Shown piece after piece: positions 4,120 to 9,264 of a stretch of DNA of 9,264 bases; position 1 is the first letter of the stretch, and the number at the start of each line of letters is the position of its first letter. The position numbers and the translations under genes are program-made. This DNA is from Smithella sp. UBA2180 (GTDB lineage Bacteria > Desulfobacterota > Syntrophia > Syntrophales > Smithellaceae), in assembly GCA_002327415.1 (NCBI GenBank), contig DCVU01000139.1, positions 1,844-11,107 of the forward strand, in the 5' to 3' direction. The notes below the pieces were generated by a model. That model was not told the origin of the DNA and did not search any database. It saw only the letters and a program-made list of their open reading frames with translations.

Positions 4120-6402
4120 TTATTTGAGATTATTTAGCGTTGCCCTGGCTTCATCAGCACCGGCGAAACTGGAATTTATCTTCAAAGCAGCACCGAGTTC
4201 TTTTTTAGCCAGATCACGGTTGCCGTTTTTATAGTATGCCATGCCCAGATGATATCTGATTACAGGATTATCGGGAATTTTATCCGCCGCTTCTTTCAGA
4301 TATGTAATGGCAGTTCCGGGAACATTTTTCTTATAATAAATCCATCCCAGCGTATCTGAAATATTAGCATCTTCCGGCATCTGTTCTTTGGCTTTTTGCG
4401 CCAGATTCAAAGCGACATCAATGTTTCCTTTATGTTCCGCATAAAGGAAAGCAAGATTATTGGCCGCCGGAACATAATTGGGATTTATCTTTAAAACTTT
4501 TTCATAATACTCCTGAGCCTTGCTGTAATTTTTTTCATTTTCATAGATCAACCCCAGCATCATTAATGCCGGAAGCGTATCCGGTGCTTTTGCGACAGAA
4601 GCCAGACATTGATTTTTTGCCTTATCGGTTAGATTCTGCCTCATATAAAAACTTGCCAGTAAAGTTTGCAGAGCGGGCAGGTTGGGATTAAGTTCAATTG
4701 CTTTCTTCATGTAGCTTTCAGCGGCAGCCACATCTTTTTTTGTCTCATAGAGTGATCCCAGCATGCTATAGAAAACAGGATTTTTCGGCACAACTTTAAT
4801 TTGCTGCTGTACTCTTTCAATAGCTTTGTCCGTATTTTTATTGCTCACATAGACGGAGGCAATCAGTTGAAGCGCATTCACATTATCCGGCTGCAGAGAC
4901 AGTGCCTTTTCCAACCGTTCAAGCGCTTCTTTTTCCTTCTTTTGATATAGAAGAACTTTACTCGATTGGATATAGCCTGCCGGATTACCCGGCGAATACT
5001 TGATTACAGCATCATATTCCCTGACCGCACTGGGTATATCTCTTTTTGATAAATAGGCATCACCCAGAAGAAGTCGCGCCTGAATATTGGATGGATTATC
5101 CTTTAGTATAATATTGAGCTGATTGATGGCTTCGGAAGAATTTTTTTCTCTAAAGTTAATGTCCGCCATAAGAAGTCTTGGTTGTGCCCATTTGGGATTA
5201 AGCTTTATGGCTTCTCCCAATTCAGCTTTTGTCTGCTGGAGGTTATGGTTACCTGAGTGAGCAAGAGCGATTAAATAATGCACCATAGCCGATTGCGGAT
5301 TATCTTTAGCATAACCCTGAAACAAATTTAGCGCCTGATCAAATTCATTCCGGCTCAATAAAATTCTTCCCTTCAACAGTAGACCGTCCTGGCTTTTGGG
5401 ATTGATCTTCAGAATTTTTTCCGTTTGTTTCAAACCTTCGTCATATTTCTTTTCGTTTATATAGAAATCGGCCAGCCTTGCTATAACACTGATATTCTTC
5501 GAATCCTGATCTACCGCTTTTTTGAAGTATGATTCTGCTTTATCTTTTTTCCCTTCGAACAAATAAAAGTTGCCAAGATGAATTTTGAGATTGGCATTTT
5601 TAGGCGCTATTTCAATACCTTTCAAAAATTGTTTTTCCGCTTCATCTCGTTTGTTGACGACTGTATAATAATCACCCAGTTTCATAAAACTTGCTGCATC
5701 ATTAGGGGCTATTTTTGTTGCTTCGATATATTCACGTTCAGCCAATTCTTTGTTTCCTGACCGGAAATAAAATTCAGCAAGGGCAAAACGTGCCCGTAAA
5801 GACTTCTCATCAACCTTCACGGCAGCTTTGAGCATTTCTTCAGCGCTGGATAAATCTTTTTTGATTATATAAAGGTTAGCAAGATGAAGATATGCCTCCA
5901 GTTTGTTTTCTCCTTCAAGCGCCTTTTTACTCTCATTGATTGCCTCATCCAGATTTTTTTCCATTAGATGGACATTGCTTAATAGCATGTGAGCAGAAGA
6001 ATTTTTTGCATCTTTGGCTAAAATCAATTCAGCCTGTTCTTTGGCTTTCTTGGTATCTCTGGACAAAAGGAACAACATGCCTAACTGATTACGGGCTTCC
6101 ACCATATCCGGATTTATTTCTACTGCTTTGGTCAGGGCGGCATATCCTTCCCTCACCATCCCTATTTTCAAATCGGCCACTCCCAATTTGTAATAAGCCT
6201 TCGAATGTTTAGGTTCCAACTTGATTACATTTTTATATTCAATAACAGCTTCTTTAAGCTTATTTTCTGTATAGTAAGTTTCTCCTTTCTTCCAGTGACG
6301 TTCAACCTTTGACTCTTTGGAGCATCCTGAAATTAAAATAAGGAAAGCGATAACTGATAAGATGCAAATCGAAAAAATAATTTTTCTTTTTTCTAAATTC
6401 AT
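4120..6402 (-). CDS. prsT: PEP-CTERM system TPR-repeat lipoprotein (PrsT type)
   Basis: A 760-residue lipoprotein made almost entirely of tetratricopeptide repeats. The N-terminus has a type II signal with lipobox ISGC, the lipidated cysteine being Cys27. From about residue 33 to the end there are roughly 20 TPR units of 34 residues, with typical A-x-x-x-Y/L-x-x-A-I/L and N/D-P patterns. The C-terminal unit has DTLGWIYYKK and IRYHLGMAYY. This fits the PrsT family, which occurs together with the kinase PrsK and regulator PrsR in PEP-CTERM organisms. It is somewhat shorter than the roughly 900 residues I recall for the family. TPRs suggest protein-protein contacts at the membrane; the exact role is not established. 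An AAAGGAGA site lies 8-9 nt before the ATG at 6402. The gene is divergent from the EPS genes. A generic TPR lipoprotein cannot be excluded without a profile search. Confidence 0.85.
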   Translation of the reverse strand: MNLEKRKIIFSICILSVIAFLILISGCSKESKVERHWKKGETYYTENKLKEAVIEYKNVIKLEPKHSKAYYKLGVADLKIGMVREGYAALTKAVEINPDMVEARNQLGMLFLLSRDTKKAKEQAELILAKDAKNSSAHMLLSNVHLMEKNLDEAINESKKALEGENKLEAYLHLANLYIIKKDLSSAEEMLKAAVKVDEKSLRARFALAEFYFRSGNKELAEREYIEATKIAPNDAASFMKLGDYYTVVNKRDEAEKQFLKGIEIAPKNANLKIHLGNFYLFEGKKDKAESYFKKAVDQDSKNISVIARLADFYINEKKYDEGLKQTEKILKINPKSQDGLLLKGRILLSRNEFDQALNLFQGYAKDNPQSAMVHYLIALAHSGNHNLQQTKAELGEAIKLNPKWAQPRLLMADINFREKNSSEAINQLNIILKDNPSNIQARLLLGDAYLSKRDIPSAVREYDAVIKYSPGNPAGYIQSSKVLLYQKKEKEALERLEKALSLQPDNVNALQLIASVYVSNKNTDKAIERVQQQIKVVPKNPVFYSMLGSLYETKKDVAAAESYMKKAIELNPNLPALQTLLASFYMRQNLTDKAKNQCLASVAKAPDTLPALMMLGLIYENEKNYSKAQEYYEKVLKINPNYVPAANNLAFLYAEHKGNIDVALNLAQKAKEQMPEDANISDTLGWIYYKKNVPGTAITYLKEAADKIPDNPVIRYHLGMAYYKNGNRDLAKKELGAALKINSSFAGADEARATLNNLK

Positions 6403-6438
6403 GCCTTTTATCTCCTTTAGGGGTTAAGATAAATTAAA

Positions 6439-6447
6439 GTATAACAC
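6439..6447 (-). promoter_or_regulatory. Possible extended -10 for the TPR lipoprotein gene
   Basis: On the minus strand TGTTATACT matches an extended -10 (TG-N-TATAMT), about 40 nt before the start codon. No good -35 is seen. No GTCGG box or GG-N10-GC core was found in this intergenic region, so the gene is probably not under the same control as the PEP-CTERM genes. Confidence 0.35.
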
Positions 6448-6551
6448 TTATTTACTATAGCTATTCGTTATTCCTTTTTCAAGAGATAAATGGTTTCCTT
6501 ACAAAAAAGCTGGACTTGCTTATTTTTATTTGCTAATTTATCATAATGACG

Positions 6552-6717
6552 CAAGATTGATGTTCTCGTAAAAAGTAAATTTTCCCCTCCCCCGGCGGGA
6601 GGGGATTAAGGGGAGGGGGAAATAACATCCGGGAATACGGTCACTTATCACCCTCTCCCTAACCCTCCCCCGTCAAGGGGGAGGGGATTTCGGACTTTTT
6701 ACGAGTTCATCAAGATT
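6552..6717. mobile_element. Palindromic MITE-like element between the divergent EPS and prsT genes
   Basis: Terminal inverted repeats TTGATGTTCTCGTAAAAAGT (6557-6576) and its complement at 6694-6713 match at 18 of 20 positions. Inside are two opposed C/G-rich clusters of the CCCTCCCCC/GGGGGAGGGG kind, each able to form its own hairpin (for example CCCCTCCC and GGGAGGGG at 6584-6604). The same word, CAAGATT, stands at both edges (6552-6558, 6711-6717) and may be a target-site duplication, although it overlaps the inverted repeats by a couple of bases. There is no coding capacity. The C/G-rich core resembles a widespread bacterial intergenic repeat. Confidence 0.7.
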
Positions 6718-6757
6718 TATTAATAATAAAAATGATTTTTCAAAAAAGAGGTGGCAA

Positions 6758-7432
6758 ATGATGAAGAAAAACCTGATTACTTTTCTATCAGTAGTTTTTT
6801 TGTTTTGTTTTTTCATATGTGTACAGGACATTGGAGCTGAAGATACTACAGAAAAAATACAAAAAAGCGAGGCATCGGATCCCTCGAGTAAAATAACTGA
6901 TAACATAAAGGCTAAAGACAACAAAAAAGTTGCCGGCGATGTTGTTACTGAAATTGATAAATATGTAATCGGTCCTGAAGATGTTCTCGATATTTTTGTC
7001 TGGAAGGAAGAATCCCTTACCAAAACTGTTCCTGTACGCATTGACGGCAAGATATCCCTTCCTCTTCTGGATGATATTCAGGCTGCCGGCCTGACCCCTC
7101 TGCAACTCAAAGATGAATTAACCAAAAAACTGACTGGATTCGTGGATAACCCTACAGTAACGGTAACAGTGAAAGAGGCAAACAGTTATAGAGTCTTTAT
7201 TTCAGGTGAAGTTAGACAACCTGGAATTGTCCGCATCCGCAGTGAAGTTACTCTGGTTAAACTGATCATCATGGTTGGCGGTTTTACAGAATGGGCAAAC
7301 AAAAGAAAAATTTTGGTATTAACGAAAGAAAACGGCAAAGAAAAAAGGATTACTGCTAACTATAATAAAATAATTGATGGAGACATACCGGATATCATAA
7401 TCAAACCGGGAGATACTGTAATTATTCCTTAA
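6758..7432 (+). CDS. Polysaccharide export protein, Wza/XrtA-associated type
   Basis: A 224-residue periplasmic or outer-membrane protein of the polysaccharide export family. A signal peptide (MKKNLITFLSVVFLFCFFI) probably cleaves after DIGA near residue 27. A charged linker follows. The Poly_export domain begins at YVIGPEDVLDIFVWKE (69-84) and runs through VRIDGKISLPLL to NPTVTVTV near 138. An SLBB-like beta-grasp domain then covers FISGEVRQPG (147-156) to the end, closing with KPGDTVIIP. This short two-domain form fits the PEP-CTERM-associated export proteins better than full-length Wza. No standard lipobox is seen, although Cys21 lies in the signal region. AGAGGTGG precedes two adjacent ATGs (6758, 6761); the second gives the more usual spacing. 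First gene of the rightward EPS operon; it probably forms the export channel with the downstream chain-length protein. Confidence 0.9.
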   Translation: MMKKNLITFLSVVFLFCFFICVQDIGAEDTTEKIQKSEASDPSSKITDNIKAKDNKKVAGDVVTEIDKYVIGPEDVLDIFVWKEESLTKTVPVRIDGKISLPLLDDIQAAGLTPLQLKDELTKKLTGFVDNPTVTVTVKEANSYRVFISGEVRQPGIVRIRSEVTLVKLIIMVGGFTEWANKRKILVLTKENGKEKRITANYNKIIDGDIPDIIIKPGDTVIIP

Positions 7433-7507
7433 CCTGTTTTCCAGCTTGGAGTTTTTTAACATTTGCACCCCGTACTTACTATCGGTATTCATGAAAGGAT
7501 TTATATT
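7433..7507. other. Intergenic gap in the EPS operon with a weak hairpin and T-run
   Basis: TCCA-GCT-TGGA at 7440-7450 is followed by GTTTTTT. The stem is only 4 bp, so this is at most a leaky attenuator. The downstream gene's ribosome binding site (AAAGGA, 7494-7499) lies in the same gap. Confidence 0.3.
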
Positions 7508-8773
7508 ATGACTCTCCACCGTACAATATTTATTGTCATTATGTTTTTATGCATTCTGACAGGTTCCGATGTTTACGCAACCGATATTCTAAAACAAATT
7601 CATCCCTATATCAGTGTGAAAGGCGAATACAGTGACAATCTTAATTTGACCAATGAAAATCAAAAAAAAGATTTTTACACGACAATTTCGCCCGGTATTA
7701 AATTCTCCAACATGGATGCAAAATCCGGCGTTGATCTGGATGCATCAGCCGGTGCTGTTTTTTACAACGACTATACCAATCTCAATTATATCAGTGCCAA
7801 CGCCAATTTGAATGCAAAATATCTGACCAGTTCACATTTTAATTTTTATTTACAAAACTCTTACACCCGCTCTGATAGCCCGCGGGAAAGAGAATTCTTC
7901 ACTACAACTCAAGACAACAAATTTGTTCTGGCTACCGAAACACAGAGGAGTATCTACTGGCGCAATGTGGTCTCTCCGACAGTCGAATATCAATTCGGAC
8001 CGGAAAGCCGCGTCGGTATAACCTATCGCAACAATGTTTACCAGACGGCTGCTGTCGGCGCTAAAAATAGTATGGAAAACTATGTCAGCCCATTTATTAC
8101 ATACTGGCTTAACCGGCAAAACGGCATCTCGATGAGCTATGCCTACACAAACGGTCATTTTGAAACGTCTCCGGACTTAAACACTCACAAAGTTGAAGCC
8201 TCATATATGCTTCGTTTTACACCCAAAGCGACCGCTTCGTTAAACGGCGGCTACACCAAGCAAGAATATACAGTTCAATCTATGAATTATGCCATTTACG
8301 AATCATCGCTGGGCATATCCTACTTGTTCAGTTCCACACTCTCCGCATCCGCCCAAGTCGGATATTATTGGCAAAATCCGGAAATCGGCCGGAATAACAA
8401 CGGAGTTACATTCAAGGCGGATATTACACAGAAGGATGCCCGCACCACTTATACTCTCAGTATTCAGGGCGGCTACACCCAGGATTTATTCACCGCTCAA
8501 AATCTTGGCTTTCGGAAATATTACCGGGCAACTGGAAGCATCACTCATTTCCTGGACAGACAATTATCCATCGGCTGTCTGGGCAGTGTGGAGAGAGCCT
8601 CCGGTCCTGAAACAATATTCGGAGCAGGCGCCAATCTTTCTTATCTGCCTTTCAAGTGGTTGAAATTTTCTCTGGAATATAAGTATACTCAGACAAACAC
8701 CACCTATCAAAATGAGGCGACAAACGAATATAAAGAAAACAGAGGCATGCTGACCATAACGGCCACTTACTGA
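7508..8773 (+). CDS. Outer-membrane beta-barrel protein of the EPS cluster
   Basis: A 421-residue predicted outer-membrane beta-barrel. The start at 7508 is set by AAAGGA 8 nt upstream; a longer frame from a TTG at 7463 lacks such a site. The signal peptide (MTLHRTIFIVIMFLCILTGS) cleaves near DVYA at residue 23. The mature chain starts with HPYISVKGEYSDNLNLT and then alternates polar and aromatic residues in long amphipathic strands (for example VEYQFGPESRVGITYRNNVY). Turns are rich in Asn, Gly and Asp. It ends in TITATY; a terminal aromatic residue is typical of barrels assembled by BAM. It resembles the BBP2-like/PEP-CTERM-associated barrel proteins often found between or beside EPS export genes. 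A role in passage of the polysaccharide across the outer membrane is likely by position only. 75 bp after the export gene and 37 bp before the chain-length gene, so probably co-transcribed. Confidence 0.85.
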   Translation: MTLHRTIFIVIMFLCILTGSDVYATDILKQIHPYISVKGEYSDNLNLTNENQKKDFYTTISPGIKFSNMDAKSGVDLDASAGAVFYNDYTNLNYISANANLNAKYLTSSHFNFYLQNSYTRSDSPREREFFTTTQDNKFVLATETQRSIYWRNVVSPTVEYQFGPESRVGITYRNNVYQTAAVGAKNSMENYVSPFITYWLNRQNGISMSYAYTNGHFETSPDLNTHKVEASYMLRFTPKATASLNGGYTKQEYTVQSMNYAIYESSLGISYLFSSTLSASAQVGYYWQNPEIGRNNNGVTFKADITQKDARTTYTLSIQGGYTQDLFTAQNLGFRKYYRATGSITHFLDRQLSIGCLGSVERASGPETIFGAGANLSYLPFKWLKFSLEYKYTQTNTTYQNEATNEYKENRGMLTITATY

Positions 8774-8810
8774 TGATGGTCTCAGAAGCGTTTAAAGGAG
8801 TATACCATTT

Positions 8811-9264
8811 ATGATTAACCCTGAAAAAAAAATTACACTTGATGAATATCTTGAAATCCTGCGACGCAGGATGTGGTATATTATTATTCCCTTTGTGCTC
8901 ATTGTGTCCGGAGCATCAATTTATGCAATAATTGCCCCCCGGCAATATAAAGCATCAACACTCGTGCTGATATCACCGCAAAGTGTTCCTGAAAATTTAG
9001 TACAGGCTACAGTAACCTCTAAAGTTGAAGAACGGCTGCAGTCAATATCACAGGAAGTGACGAGCCGCACCCGTCTGGAAACAATAATCACTGAATTCAG
9101 ATTGTATGAAAAGAAGCAAAAAAATCTTTCGAAAGAAGAGCTGGTTGAATTAGCACGCAAGAACATAACGGTGGAATTGCCGACCAATAAAAAAGAGAAA
9201 GGTGGTTTCTTCACCATAAGTTTTATCGACGATAATCCTAATATTGCGGCGGCAGTCACCAATA
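8811..9264 (+). CDS. Wzz-type chain-length determinant protein, XrtA-associated (partial, 3' end outside window)
   Basis: The first 151 residues are visible and the frame is open at the window end. AAAGGAG lies 10 nt before the ATG. A short cytoplasmic start with the Wzz signature (ITLDEYLEILRRRMWYI) leads into a transmembrane helix at about 22-41. Then come APRQYKASTLVLISPQSVPE, VTSKVEERLQSISQEVTSRT and RLETIITEF, a sequence pattern typical of chain-length proteins linked to PEP-CTERM/exosortase EPS clusters. These proteins set polysaccharide length in the inner membrane and contact the export protein. The missing part should contain the coiled-coil region and second transmembrane helix; whether a tyrosine-kinase domain is fused cannot be seen. 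Third gene of the EPS operon. Confidence 0.9.
   Translation, partial: MINPEKKITLDEYLEILRRRMWYIIIPFVLIVSGASIYAIIAPRQYKASTLVLISPQSVPENLVQATVTSKVEERLQSISQEVTSRTRLETIITEFRLYEKKQKNLSKEELVELARKNITVELPTNKKEKGGFFTISFIDDNPNIAAAVTN

Noticed and set aside
6403..6757. Search for sigma-54 core and GTCGG boxes upstream of the EPS operon and prsT
   Set aside because: No GG-N10-GC core with acceptable flanks and no GTCGG-N5-YTTACA box was found by eye on either strand.
6673..7105. Minus-strand frames of 125 and 105 residues over the export gene start
   Set aside because: Antisense to a well-supported export protein and lacking recognisable domains.
7463..7507. 15-residue N-terminal extension of the beta-barrel protein from a TTG
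   Set aside because: It would place charged residues before the signal peptide and lacks a ribosome binding site; the ATG at 7508 has AAAGGA at good spacing.
8921..9262. 113-residue minus-strand frame
   Set aside because: Antisense shadow of the Wzz-type chain-length gene.

Overview
The window looks like a chromosomal stretch of a moderately AT-rich, diderm bacterium that carries a PEP-CTERM/exosortase (XrtA-type) exopolysaccharide system. The best guess is Desulfobacterota (former Deltaproteobacteria), perhaps a Syntrophus/Smithella-like lineage. That placement rests on the mix of PEP-CTERM genes with sigma-54 promoters, a PrsT-type TPR lipoprotein, and REP-associated (IS200-like) transposase debris with GGGGAC-headed ends. 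The genus cannot be fixed from the sequence.

Layout: (1) 1-142, minus strand: the N-terminus of a secreted protein cut by the window edge, with its promoter region at about 200-480. (2) 491-728: short degenerate tandem repeats. (3) 698-1981, minus: an AAA+/DUF4143 ATPase whose last residues are written by one of those repeats. (4) 2037-2357: an internally deleted RAYT transposase element, copy 1. (5) 2447-3325: a self-contained PEP-CTERM gene unit with two upstream boxes, a sigma-54 promoter, a strong RBS, the gene and a terminator. (6) 3332-4074: a large foldback, a 38-bp tandem duplication, the C-terminal end of a second RAYT, and copy 2 of the deleted RAYT element. (7) 4120-6402, minus: a 760-residue TPR lipoprotein of PrsT type. 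(8) 6552-6717: a palindromic MITE-like element in the divergent intergenic region. (9) 6758 to the window end, plus: a probable EPS operon of polysaccharide export protein, outer-membrane beta-barrel protein and Wzz-like chain-length protein (truncated).

How the genes fit together: the export protein, beta-barrel and chain-length protein would polymerise and export an exopolysaccharide. PEP-CTERM proteins are the surface or matrix proteins that exosortase processes in the same organisms. The PrsT-type TPR lipoprotein belongs to the PrsK/PrsR-linked part of that system, where PrsR is a sigma-54-dependent response regulator.

The most notable observation is regulatory. The leftward secreted-protein gene and the PEP-CTERM gene, over 2.5 kb apart and on opposite strands, share the same architecture: a GG-N10-GC sigma-54 core preceded by two boxes of form GTCGG-N5-(T/C)TTACA, all in the same orientation relative to the gene. 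These are good candidates for PrsR binding sites. The second notable observation is that two nearly identical copies of a RAYT element share one internal-deletion joint that fuses N- and C-terminal coding parts out of frame. They bracket the PEP-CTERM gene as direct repeats.
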